DNA of 64,000 nucleotides, from assembly GCA_016748015.1 (NCBI GenBank), contig JAAOMT010000534.1:76654-140653 (forward strand), in the 5' to 3' direction. The position numbers and the translations under genes are program-made. The stretch is from Geosiphon pyriformis (taxonomy: Eukaryota > Glomeromycota > Glomeromycetes > Archaeosporales > Geosiphonaceae). Below, one piece after another: positions 25,741 through 37,010 of this stretch (its first letter is position 1; every line of letters starts with the position of its first letter). Under the pieces are notes generated by a model, which was given only the letters and a program-made list of their open reading frames with translations, had not been told where the DNA came from and made no database searches.

Positions 25741-27199
25741 TATACATATTTTATAAGACCAGTTACAATTCATGACTTTTTTTTATATATTCTTCACCAC
25801 ATATTTTACAGCAAAAACAGAAACTAAGTAAAAGTACTTTTAGAACTGAAAAATTATTATTATAAAGAACATCATACTGGTTGTATGCAAAAAAATTTTT
25901 ATCTAGGAGAATTTTGGATAAGTTTTTTTTTATTATTTTAATTAAAATAATAAACTAAATATTAATAAGTATTTTATTTTATTTTACTTATATAATTTAA
26001 GAATCATTAATATTTAAGCTTTTTTTAGATCAAATAAAAATTAATTAATTCATTCTAACAATAAACTCAAAACTATTTTATTATAGTGCTTTTACAATTT
26101 ATTTTTAATTCTAAATGTTTAATTTTCTTTATAATATTGTCAAAAGTAGAGTTATTAACATAATTAAGTAAAACATATTAATTATATTAAAAAACAAATA
26201 TTTTAATTGGCTTTGATATTGCTTTTACAAATTAGTTTTTTAATTAAAAAAATTTCTATTATTAAAAAAAACTTGATCTTAAGAATTTAATATTTAGAAT
26301 TTATTAAAAAATAGGTTTGCAAATAAAAGTTATTCGGGTTATTTAATGTTTAATCAATTTAAGTGTTTGAAAATAATAAGTATTAGTTTAAAAAAAGTTT
26401 ATTTAGTAGAAGCCTTAATTTTTACAATAAATTTATTAAAAATTTGGGGTTTTTTGGTATTATTAATAATAAATCTGTGTATTTTTCAGATATAGATTTT
26501 GGTCACATGTAGAAAACACGTAAATTACATTTAATTTAAGACATTTAGATTGTTATATCGTATTAGATAGTAATTGGGCTTACATATTAATAATAATAAT
26601 AAAAAATATAGATATAAAAGTTTTTTATAAAAAATTGTCTAATATTTTAAGTTATTTAAATATAAACTACATTTATTATAGTTTAATAAAAAGTTCAAAT
26701 TATATTTTTTTGTATATTTTTAATTTTGTTGTAAAAAAACTGTTATTAATAACTGTTTTAATAAGTAAATTGTTTTAATTAATAGATTGTTAACAAATTT
26801 GTCTGTTTTATACTTGCTATATAATATTATTATTATTAATTACATTTAAATAATTATTGTTAAGAGTTTTGTTTTTAAGTATTGGTTTTTTTATTTGTTT
26901 TTAATGTTTAAAAATATCGTTAAAACTAGTTTGTGTATTGTAAATTTTGTTTATAATATGATTATATATTACAGATTAAATATTTAATTACTAAATTTTA
27001 AACTAAAGACTAAATATTAAAAAAATTAATTATTAATAATAAATTAGTTTAAATTAATGTTTATAATTTAGTTGTTTTTAGTTTTAAGAAGTTAATTTTT
27101 AAAGAAAGTTTTATAAAAGACTAGCTTTTTAGTTTTGGTTTTATTGTTAATTTATAATTGGTTTTAAATATTTTTGTAAACTTACAAAAATTATTAATA

Positions 27200-27262
27200 T
27201 TGTAAACATATGACTTAATTAGCTTAAGTAACTAGTTATATATAAGAAATATACAAGTCATA
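27200..27262 (-). repeat. Inverted copy of the 22.7 kb repeat
   Basis: The block with AATTAGCTTAAGTAACTAGTTATATATAAG matches the reverse complement of about 22.73-22.78 kb. A further copy is at 27.98-28.03 kb. Confidence 0.55.
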
Positions 27263-27419
27263 TTTATTTGTAAATTTTTTATATTAAATTGTGCTTATTA
27301 AATAAATAAATAAAAATTAAAAAAAATTAAAAAACTTTAATATTTGTAAAAATATTAAAATTCAAATTTTTTTTATTTGATACAATTTTTTTAGAAATAT
27401 TAATTGCAATTATAATTAA

Positions 27420-27760
27420 AATAATCAAAACAGATTAATTAATTATATTTCTTGATAACTATTTTTAAAACTTAATAGTAAATTTAAAATATTGAATTGT
27501 ATTAATAGAAACATACATAAATATTAAAACATAACAAAATTTGTTGTTATTAGATTAAAAATACAGTAATTATTTAATTTTATTGATGTTTTTAAATTTG
27601 TCAAAATTTTTTGTATTCAATTTATAATTAAACTGATTGCTAATTTCTTATTTTTTTATTGTTAATTAATATTGTTAGATTAAATTTAATAATATAAACT
27701 ATTTTTATCAAATTTTAATACTAATTTCTATAATATATATTGTCATTTTTTGTATAAAGA
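27420..27760. repeat. Direct repeat D2 of the AT island
   Basis: Second copy of the repeat at 21,960-22,320, in the same orientation with many substitutions. It is flanked on both sides by copies of the GGTTATATATAA-type block. Confidence 0.5.
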
Positions 27761-27979
27761 GCTGTTAGTTTTTATTTGTAATAACAGATAATTCTGTTAA
27801 TAATATGTTTTTTAATAATATAATGGCCTTTTGGAAGTTTTAAGTTTCTAATATTAAGTTTAATATAAATAAAACTGTTATATAAATAGCTAATATAATC
27901 TTTAATATCAATAGTTTAAAAATAATTTTACATAAAATAACTGTTTGAGTAAATTTATTTTTATAAATTCAATATAGTT

Positions 27980-28035
27980 TAGTCTTAAATGGCTTAGATG
28001 GCTGGTTATATATAAAAAATACATAAATATTAGCT
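27980..28035 (-). repeat. Second inverted copy of the 22.7 kb repeat
   Basis: GGCTGGTTATATATAAAAAATACAT matches the reverse complement of the block near 22.75 kb more closely than the 27.2 kb copy does. Confidence 0.55.
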
Positions 28036-28321
28036 GTTTGTAAGATGTTATAATTTTATCTTATAGTTAGTAATAGAATTATATATTTGTTAAAGCATAA
28101 TAAAAAAATAAATTGATCAGTTAAAAAAACAATTTTGCATGTAAATATTAAGTTTTTGTAGTATTACAATTCAAAAAACTTGGAATTATATTTTTTGAAT
28201 TTTTTGTGCCAGCAATAAACTATTTTACTTTCAATAAAAGCTGTTTAAGTATAATTATGAATATCATTTAGATACTATGTTAATAAAAATTTTCAAAATT
28301 GTAAAATTGTGGCAAATCATT

Positions 28322-28745
28322 TAAAGAGGCACTGTTTGCTTTTCCATATTTTGGAACTAAATAATTATTTTTGAATTTCCTGGAAATCATCAATGTTTAT
28401 GAACTGAGCAAAATTGCCAAAATTTTGCTACAAAATATTTGTCTGGCCAAGCCATAATGTAAATATTTGTTCAATGTACAAAAAAATTCGGGCATTCTTT
28501 CTTTTTTAAGGTCAAGAGTACATGAATCCAAACTTTTGTTAAATTCATTTTTTCTTTTCAAAATATTGTACATTTTTGATTTTTCTATTCCAATTAATTT
28601 GCTAATATATTATTTAAAAATGTTTCATTGGCTTCTCTAATTTGACAAAGTTTAATTTTTTGAGCCAGAGTGAGATCATTGTGTTTTGGTTTTTGAGTTT
28701 GTGATGAATTTTTAATATGTGAAATCTTTCTTTTAAGATTGAGAT
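28322..28745 (-). pseudogene. Second CENP-B/Tigger-like transposase fragment
   Basis: The minus strand reads as the N-terminal DNA-binding half of a Tigger-like transposase. A KHNDLTLAQKIKLCQIREAN helix is followed by a second helix ending KSKMYNILKRKNEF, then ERMPEF and a late block ending KANSASL. Frameshifts and a stop interrupt it, and the endonuclease half is absent. It differs from the transposase at 25.3 kb, so it is another family or lineage. It marks the right edge of the AT island. Confidence 0.65.
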
Positions 28746-29010
28746 ATTAAGTTGTTCTGTCAAGTCTCCATAATTATCAAAGTAAATGGTTTAATTTTTT
28801 TTACACTATTTCAATAAATATTTATAAATTTTTAAGTCAATTAATCCGAAGTTTTGATTTATCTTCGGATTAATGAGTGACCATGTACCAGCGAAAATTG
28901 GGATCTACACTTTGTTTCAAAATACATGTACATGTATACAAATTTTAAGTCGAGGATTTACTGATAATTAAAAGTCCTTTAAAAGTTTGAAATAGATTTT
29001 ATTTTCGCCA

Positions 29011-30514
29011 ATGAAATTAATTTTAAAATTATCATTTTTGTCAGCTTTTTTATTTTTCGACTACATTTCATCCCATTCTGGAGTTTTGCCAAAACCAAAC
29101 CTATCAAAGCTTCATTCCATAAATGAAATTAAGCATTGGAATAATGCAAACCAATGTTTTATTGAAAAATCAAAGGGGATTGATTCAACTTTTTCGCCTC
29201 AAAAAATAAATCGATGGTCAAATATCTCACATTTTCAGGGTAAAAATTTTATTCCAATGACACACAGAACAATAAAAAAATGCAATATAAAATCACAGAG
29301 ACTTGATAAGTTCAACTTGAAAAATTTTACCAAATTCAAAAGAAATGAATTAAAACCACCACCCAAACGGCCCATCAGACCTGATCCATCACAGCCACCA
29401 GTATTCCCACTCCCGCAGAAAAAATTGGCTTACAAACACCAAATTCACTTTATTCGACAAATGGCGCAATATGCAAATTTCGCTTATTGTTTTCCAGAGC
29501 ATAATGAAATTGGAAAAGTCATTTGGGACCAAAATGTTATTGGTAAGTTTTCTTATTGTTTAATGAATGTATTCTCTGAATATGGATGAAATCTTGAAAT
29601 TAACTTATTTTGAATTTCCTTATCAGCCGATGCATTTCAGAGAACCTTGGAAGACACAATAATTATTGCCTACTTTCAAGGTCCTCGTTATACTAGAGAT
29701 GAATGGAAAAAACGACCAATTGATCTTTTCCCTATTGAAGTGGATAAAAATCTCCCGCAAAGACCTCTCGTGGACTCAGTGTGGCATCAGCATGTCCAAG
29801 AAATGATGCCTTCTCTTATCCATAAATTTAAAAAGTTTTGGCGAAATAAAAAAAACGAATTTCCTTGGAAGATGTATTTTGTTGGGCACGGAATTGGGGG
29901 AGGTATGAAGCTTCAAATAATGTAAATTTTATATGTTTTGAAACTCATTTATCTTTTTATGAAAGCATACGCAATTCTGGCAGCCACCTATATTCAAAAA
30001 TTGATGGTCCAAGAATTTCAGATGGATGTCTCTAAAATTTCAGTGATAACTTTTGGCGCGCCACGAGTTGGAGATTTCTATTTTGTGAGATTCTTGAAGA
30101 GAACATTCAATTATGATGGATTTATTCGCGTCACTCATTCAAATGATTGGATACCACGAGATTTTATGGCGAAAGGAAATTTTTTACATTACTACAGAGA
30201 ATTCTGGATTGAAAATCAGGATTGCGATTGCAATTTGAGTGTGCAAAAAGTAGAAGATGTGATATATAACTGTTTCGGAAGGAAATCTCTGCTTGATTTT
30301 GATGAAAACAATGTAAGGGATAAATTGTACCATACATATACTGTTTTTGGCTTGGGTTACCTTGTGAAAACTCACTGCTCTTAATTTGAAGGAATGTAAC
30401 TTAGGCACCGTGGATTCATTAGAAAATAAAGAACATGATGTTCATCTTGGCCCATATCTTGGAACAACCATGGGAAATTGTGAAGGGTTTGCGCTCGGCA
30501 AGGAAATGTATTGA
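29011..30514 (+). CDS. Secreted class 3 lipase-like protein lacking the nucleophile Ser
   Basis: Four exons: 29011-29542, 29627-29902, 29966-30312, 30392-30514 (425 residues). A signal peptide occupies about residues 1-22. A Pro/Lys-rich linker precedes the alpha/beta-hydrolase domain, which starts near residue 150. In family 3 lipases the nucleophile lies in GHSxGG; here the motif is GHGIGG, so the nucleophile position is Gly266. The acid (Asp330, in NDWIPR) and the His (His344, in FLHYYREFW) remain. The last exon (HLGPYLGTTMG) was found by comparison with the paralogue at 50.6-51.9 kb; exon 3 is 347 bases in both. Intact frame and introns argue against a pseudogene, but hydrolysis is unlikely. 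It may bind lipid or a partner outside the cell (inference). Confidence 0.85.
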
Positions 30515-30943
30515 ATCTTTGCTTCTTTCTCTCAGAAAAGCTTTGGAAGGTGTTTATCTTTTATTGCAAGAAGGTTTGGCATCTTTCAGCTAAGTTTTTA
30601 TTTTAAAAAATAAGATAAAAAGGTTTTAATTAATTATGCTCTTAGAAAATTGACAATATTATTGAAGACGGGAATTTTCGTTAGCTGGGAGCTCAAAAAA
30701 GAAACAATTTATTATTTTCAATTATAAAAAACTTTAATATTTTGACTCTAATACATCACACTAGTCCGAGATTTTTTTACTAAAAGTTAAAAGAAAGTAA
30801 CCGAATTGAATCAAGTAAAGCCGCCCCATCGTCATTACTTTTAAGCCGCCTGGACTTTATTCAAAGTTCTCAAATGAAAACATTTCATAGAGTCTTTCTC
30901 CCTCATTCACTCAATTCAAACTCAGAATTATTTTAGAGATCAT
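30515..30943. other. Convergent intergenic region
   Basis: Lies between the 3' ends of the lipase-like gene and the Arg-rich protein gene. Nothing else is recognised. Confidence 0.6.
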
Positions 30944-31510
30944 TCAAAAATTTTTCATCGACACAACACCAAAACTTTTTGTAGCAGCAATAACTACTCT
31001 GGGAAAATAAAATTGACAGAACCGAGTTAAGGTATACGGATAAAATCGGCAATAATTATATGGATTGACGGAAAATGACGAAATTCCGGAAACCCCAGAA
31101 AGTCCATAGCGTCTTACAATGAACCGTCTGAATCGTCGAAAACCAAAGAGTGCCCCTCTGCGGCGAGCTGCTAACCTAGGGGCAATACCAACCCGACGCA
31201 TTCTAAGACGTGGCCTTCCAATTCTAATGCGCCTTATACGGATTGCTGATCCGTCAACTTCAGGCTCGGATATTTGATTGTCAATATTTAACGTTTGGAA
31301 TGCCTCACCCGCGTCATATTTCTGAAAGTCGTCTTCAAGAATATTTAATACTCCATCGTCTATATCTTCCGCAGGTTCAAATATTTCGCCAAACGTAGTG
31401 TCAGTGATAGTTTGAGAGCTTGGAAAAGAGAGAGTGGACGAAATAATAACAATTATAACCAGAAAAAATTGGAGAAATTGGAAAAAACTAAATTCGCGTA
31501 CGCAAATCAT
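30944..31510 (-). CDS. Secreted protein with acidic pro-region and Arg-rich cationic region
   Basis: A single exon of 188 residues. A strongly hydrophobic segment (about 9-28) fits a signal peptide. Residues about 38-86 are acidic (many Asp/Glu). Residues about 88-136 are very rich in Arg with alternating hydrophobics (for example RIRRIRIGRPRLRMRR and RRFRRFIVRR). The C-terminal 50 residues contain two Cys (in NYCRFYP and RFCQFYF). An acidic segment before a cationic one resembles precursors of secreted cationic peptides, where the acidic part masks the charge. No family is recognised. It could be a small secreted effector or an antimicrobial-type peptide; both are inference. Start: the only ATG before the hydrophobic segment. 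Confidence 0.65.
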   Translation of the reverse strand: MICVREFSFFQFLQFFLVIIVIISSTLSFPSSQTITDTTFGEIFEPAEDIDDGVLNILEDDFQKYDAGEAFQTLNIDNQISEPEVDGSAIRIRRIRIGRPRLRMRRVGIAPRLAARRRGALFGFRRFRRFIVRRYGLSGVSGISSFSVNPYNYCRFYPYTLTRFCQFYFPRVVIAATKSFGVVSMKNF

Positions 31511-32286
31511 TTTAACACGAAAAAGTAAATAAATTCTTTCCTAAGCTTTGTCTTCTTTGATTTAAATGAATAAGTGAGAGTGCTGAGAAATTGGTATATA
31601 GCTTTTTCTATAACTATTGGCTTATTATGAATTCATTTTATGCGTAATTTAAATGGGCGAATACTTTCAATTACAATCTTGATAAAGTGTCAATTTAATA
31701 GCCAAGATATATTTAAGACGAGCTGTTAAAATAAACTCAAATATCAATCAAAGAGTTTGCTTGCTAAATTGTCATTTATTCATCGTGTAAATGGTTCTTA
31801 ACTCATCCGGTAAATACCTTTAGTTTTAACTTTAAACTCAAGTTTAAGACACAGAAAGGCATGGTCTTTGCTTTTATCTGGCTGTCTCGACCTGTAGAAT
31901 TAATTTAAATCTTGATGCTTTGTGAAAACTTTCATTTATCATCTTAAATATTTTGCAATTAACGCGGCTTACGTAGCGAAATAAACTCAAGGGTCCGGCA
32001 AAAGTAAAAGCCAAATTTAAGATACAGTAACCGTAAATGCATCAGATAATCGATGATCAAAAGCAAACTTCTGATATCATTCATAGTGTTGTTTCGTCGA
32101 TTGTGAAAGAATTTCAAAAAATCGAAAAGTCCAAATGAGCATATTAATTTTTGAAAATTGAAATCATATCTCTCCAAGAATGCACTTGCTAAGTTTTCTA
32201 TAGCCTTTTTTCAATTCGATCAAGGCTTTGACATGTACTAATTTGGGATGCTATAAGTTTAATGTGGACACACAATATTCCGAAAT
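31511..32286. other. Intergenic, no supported gene
   Basis: A 72-codon minus-strand frame at 31959-32177 is hydrophobic and unlike the neighbouring genes, so I treat it as chance. The first few hundred bases are probably the promoter of the Arg-rich protein gene. Confidence 0.5.
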
Positions 32287-32580
32287 TTATGGAATCTTGT
32301 AAAGGAAGCCTCGTCTATGAAGGTAATTTCATTACGACAAGAAAAGTAATTACCTTGGCCCAATTTGTAAAAGTAAATAAGATGTGCCCAAGCAATTATT
32401 CTCTTCACAATTGGCAAGTTTGACCGTTTTCAAGTAAGCCGGAGAACATTTTTCAAATAATATAGCAAAATTCAAATAAGATTTTTTTCCCCATCTTGGA
32501 CATGAAATATTTTTACACTGTACATCCCTGTTAGTAGCTCGCAAGTAATTCAAGAAAGAGGGAGCTTCATCAAAGATCAT
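32287..32580 (-). CDS. Possible small Cys-containing protein, two exons
   Basis: Exon 1 from ATG at 32580 to 32354 ends at a good CAAG|GTAATT donor. A TTCATAG acceptor then leads to a short exon (32314-32287) ending in TAA; the joined frame stays open across the splice. The peptide (about 84 residues) has five Cys (CKNISC, EKC, NCEENNC). No signal peptide is seen from this start. The open frame continues about nine codons upstream of this ATG to an acceptor-like CTAG, so an earlier exon may exist. No family is recognised; it may be part of a larger gene or a remnant. Confidence 0.35.
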
Positions 32581-34137
32581 TGGCGATAGGGAATCCCATT
32601 CACTAGTGTCATTTCATCACCTTACACTATAACATAAATAATAAGTGATTAAATAGATTTTAAATGATAAAGACTATTTTTGAGAATCGTTTGGGGGATA
32701 AAATCGGCGGGGAGTAAGAAATTACACTGTATTTGAGTCCTAGAACAAGTAATGTCAAAAAATATTTAGACCTGTTTGTTAAAAATTTTCGGTCAAATTT
32801 GATAATGCAGGAGGAAAAGATCTAAATAAAAGTTATTCGACAATATCTGAAAAGTTTCCCGTTTAACAGGTCCACAAATATTTCCTTGGCATCATTAATT
32901 GCGTTAATCTATGGCTTATGAATGTTTCTTCTAAATACATCTGATTGAGTTACGATCTTATTAAATTGCAAATCTTAATCAGAAATATTCAAACACAACA
33001 ATTTGTTGATTGTACCAGACCTCCCAAAATCACAATCTCGTACTTGCGTTACTGTTCAATATTAGATTGCTATTTATTGGACCTAAAATTTTACACAAAT
33101 ATGGGAGGTTTTCTATTGGAACAGCAGAATTCAGGGTTGGGAGATGAATAAAGAGCTTATTTTTTGAGAGTTTTCAGGTACCTATTTAGTGTTGCTATAA
33201 CAGCAACCCTAAATAGCCTTTCAAGGCATTTTTCAAAGTTCATGGTATAAAAACTTGAATTAAACATACAGTAATCTTAGAATTGATTAGAATACCAAAC
33301 TTAATGTCTGAATTTAGAATAGGAACAAAATAAATCGGATAAATCTAAATTTCCTAGAAGAAAAAATTTCATCATCGAATGCCTACCTATTATGAGCAAA
33401 GAAAAAAATTTTTGTCCATGAATTCCATCGTGGAAATTTACTCTCCTATTTTTATGTTTGGGATTTCTTTCGTTTCTTCTTATTCGTATTGGATTGTGTA
33501 GATTCGAGTTTATCCAGTTAAAAAGAGTATATTGGCAAATATCATTTAATCAGTTTTTTAGAAAGAACAGGAATATAAAGAGCTTTATTTTTCGCTATGC
33601 TTAATTCTGAATAGCAAACTGGGAATCTCGTTATTTTAAATTCAAACAAAAATTTAATTATTTTTGGCTTGGACTTGAAGCCCTTTTGTTTTTCGTGATT
33701 ATTTGTCTTTTTTTATGGCCGTCAAATTCATCAATGAAAGATAAAAGTTTAGGTATCTATCGGAATTTCCAGAGATCTCAATCCTAATCAATGAAAAACA
33801 TTTGGAATAATTTGTCAAGTCTAGATACTTACAGATATATTTTTGAAATATCTTTCTGCTCTGATTTTTACTATAATATTACAAGCAAAAAGTAAATTTT
33901 AATTGAAAACAAAATAAAATTTCAACGATTTTAAAATCCAAGTTGCATTTTAATCGATAATATTAGATTTGAATAGTTTAAAGCTTATAGAATATTTAGA
34001 GTTTCTAAACATCATGTTAAAAGGGCATTTCAATTTTCCAAAAGATTCACGTTAAGGCTTCGAAAGAAACTAAAATTTTTTCGAATTTATTAAAAGATAT
34101 CTGGGATATTTTATCATCACTCATTTTGATGTTCGAA
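32581..34137. other. Intergenic, no supported gene
   Basis: AT-rich non-coding DNA. A 68-codon plus-strand frame at 32945-33151 shows no coding character. Confidence 0.5.
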
Positions 34138-36487
34138 CTATGCTTCAGGATCAGCATCTTGCTCGGTCCCTCCTGCCGGGTCAACTTTTTTGTTTAGAGG
34201 ATAAGGACCTTGATGAATTTCAAGTGTAGCCGTTTTACATCGACTGTAGACTCGCAAGCCCAAGGTTAATTGCCATCCACCATTCTGTCGAAAATTGATA
34301 TCTTCATGATTCTCATCATCATCGTCTTCATCATCATTCTGATCACGGCCTGTTGGAAGCGAATCAATTCGTCGTCGTTTTACTTGCGCTGCTTCTGTAT
34401 CAGCAGATGCGGTGACATTTGCTAACCAGATTGATTGAATGCGTGGGACAATTTCATAAACACCCCCTTCGAGATCTACTTCGTGATTGGTACTTCGGTA
34501 ATTTTGTGGAGTCAAGAAGCTCCGGGTGAGATATGTTTTTTCGCCTGGTTTATAAACTCGGAAACGAAGTTCACATCTTTTGAAGGCAAATACTTAATAA
34601 GGTTATGATGAAGAAGGGAAATAATCGAGGAGCACAGAATTATTAAAGAAGCCTGTTTACTCGAATTTTTGGGTTCCACGTGCGTATCGATCATCTGGCT
34701 GTTGAAGGAGAATTACTACGTTTGAGGCTTCTGGCAGGGTCAAGATAAATTTCCCGTCAGATTGTGGTTCAACATTATACTTTATCCAACCAGATAGAAC
34801 ATTCCATGAATTATCAAAGATTCGACACTTGTAAAGACGATGAAAGTGTTTTAACAAATCATCATATGACATCCAGAAAGCACCGTCATTGCCAAATTTG
34901 TGATCCAATTTTGCCATATATTCCGCAGTCCATTCTTCACTCTTATCACTCCAAGCACCTTCGAACATATTTTGAAGATGAATCGTTTGGATGAATCAAT
35001 TAGAAAAACAACAAACGGTAGATCAGACTTGAAAATTCAAGAGGAAAGTTTACCTTCCCACTCATTTTGCCCATGAGGGTTTCGAACTTTTACCAATTTT
35101 TGGCCGTCAACTTCTATAACTTGTAAAATACTGTATGCATGACCTTCAACTATTCCCATGGGTTCCAAAGTTGGGTCAACTGAACGGCCGAGTCCGAATA
35201 GAACACTTTTATTGACAGCTGCTAATTCTTCGTGCCAAAATTGGTTAGGGTTCATTATGTCTTCACTATGGAAAATAGTGTATACTCCTCCAGTTAAATC
35301 TTCCAGCCCTAGATGAAAAAAGGTTAAAACACAGAGTTCAGGTGAAATCTTTTGGGAAAAAAATGAATTTACATACCTTCACCGGCTTCACCGCCAGTTA
35401 TGCTCTCATAATCCCCATGAATCTTTGCAAAGGCTTTCTCTATTAATGGCAGCCATGTTTCGTTTGGATCCAAACATTGCCTGGGAAACATGAATGTTAG
35501 GAATCATGAGTTTCCGGATAATAACAAATATTAAATTTGGGGTTCAACCTACGCAAATGCAAGTTTGTTCTGATCATTAACAAATAATTGATCATCAACT
35601 ACTGTGGATACCCAATCCCCGTCCTAAAATCAAAAATTATTATATTAGGTCTAAAATTATTTAAAAGGGATCGAGTTCAAGTCTCATACAAACCTTAAAG
35701 AAGATAAAACCATAGACCTGAAAGCGAAGAAAAAATTTCAAAATTTTTTAAAAGAAAACTCGTGGTTGAATTTTACAAAAGAATTTTTACTCGATCTGTA
35801 CCCCAACTTCTTCATCTCTAGCGACGCAAATTGTTTCCAATAAACCAGGGATATTGGCACAAGTTGAAATAGCCGATAAAAACCAGCAATCCCCAACCTG
35901 AAAAAAGAAATTTAACCACAAATCCGATGAAAAGCATTTAATTTTATTGAACAAAACTCATTATGATTTAGAATATTTTACCAAGCCTTGAACAATATCC
36001 CCTGGATGAACACCATCAGCGTAAAATCTAGGGCTCGACATAATTCGGGGGATTCTAGCGACCTTCAAATTTCCATAATCTGTAGTTTTTGCGTTATATA
36101 GTGCGGCCTCTTTGTCAGTTAAATCGAATTCTCGATCCCGAAATTTTCGATTAAGTTGGCGGCATTCTTTGGCAATCTAAATAGAGCAGGTTCAATGGCG
36201 TACATCCAGGAATTGAATTGAATTCAATAGAAAATACAAACCCTATCAACTTTCTGTCTGGTAATATTTTTTGCTTGCTCAAGATTAAAAGTAGCAGCAA
36301 CACTAATCGAATTATGGGAGGTCAAGTTCTCCTGATTCTTGATCACTCGAGCAAGTTGATTTTGTTTGATGGTACTGGCAGGAATCGTAATTGAATCATT
36401 AAGCCCGAGATCTTGAAGGTTCTCGGCAAGATCTTCAATTGGTTCTTGCGAAATTTGTTTCTGTTGAGGGTTTTTTTTGCTCGGCAT
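34138..36487 (-). CDS. Calpain-like cysteine protease, copy 1 (active site intact)
   Basis: Nine exons, minus strand: 36487-36242, 36176-35982, 35897-35802, 35717-35694, 35623-35553, 35480-35377, 35308-35054, 34958-34661, 34576-34138 (575 residues). The N-terminal 80 residues form a basic helical region. The calpain catalytic core follows. Gln145 and Cys151 lie in QGLVGDCWFLSA, His302 in EGHAYS and Asn322 in RNPHG, so the oxyanion Gln and the Cys/His/Asn triad are all present. A beta-sandwich region (about 346-480) follows with WIKYNVEP, LLQQPD and RFRVYK, as in calpain C-terminal sandwich domains. An acidic GRDQNDDEDDDD segment comes next, and the chain ends DPEA. No penta-EF hand is seen. 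Expected to be a cytosolic endoprotease. It is divergent to copy 2, with 523 bases between start codons. Confidence 0.88.
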
Positions 36488-37010
36488 GATGACAAGTTTT
36501 TTCAAAAAATCACCCGTATAAGGCAAGTTAACATTAAAGCCTTTTGAATTTTATAAGGATAATGTATAAGGGGTACAGGTCCCTTTAAGGGTCCGTCAAT
36601 TTCTTAGGGTTTCTTCTCACATCTGCACAGATTTGGTAAGATAGTCTTCAATTTAATACAGCTAACCATTTCGAGTTCAGAAATTAGGCAAAGCCCAAAA
36701 ATATTTTGTGACCAGACTTATTTTACTTGGCCAATTAATTTGTACAAATTTCTAACAGGATGAATACCTGATCTATTTGAGCCAAATTGTGTTCTTTGTT
36801 CATTGTGTACCTTTGTTATCAACGAAATTATTATGCTCTAAATTGGGCGATATCAAAATGCATTGTGCATTTTTCGAGGTACCTTATTCTACACGTAAAG
36901 TTTAAAGGATTTGCACCTATAAAACCAATTACCGTTAAAAAATCCACAATCACCAAAAAGTTTCTCTTAGAGCTCAAGATCATAGATCTTTTACATAATT
37001 TTGTATCAAA
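36488..37010. promoter_or_regulatory. Shared divergent promoter of calpain copies 1 and 2
   Basis: 523 bases separate the two start codons, which point away from each other. An active and an inactive paralogue could therefore share control elements. No specific binding site was identified. Open frames on both strands here are short and unlike the gene products. Confidence 0.5.

Larger units (their letters stand above)
4450..28240. other. AT-rich, gene-poor island of nested, mutated transposons
   Basis: Base composition drops abruptly to mostly A and T, CpG is almost absent, and frames are saturated with TAA/TAG. Where transposon proteins can still be read, stops replace Gln and Trp codons, which fits C-to-T change on both strands. 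This is the pattern of RIP in other fungi, or of decay of methylated cytosine. The Tigger-like transposon inside it is much less AT-rich, so it is younger. No host gene was recognised here, and long AT-rich frames in the island are chance. Confidence 0.85.
25741..28240. mobile_element. Element X copy 2 right part and other decayed AT-rich DNA
   Basis: 25.74-26.11 kb aligns with 17.93-18.31 kb. Further right the strand bias changes (more G and T than A and C), which suggests elements lying in the opposite orientation. No protein could be read. Confidence 0.5.

Noticed and set aside
30184-30408. Minus-strand frame over the lipase-like gene
   Set aside because: It is antisense to exon 3, whose frame carries the Asp/His motifs.
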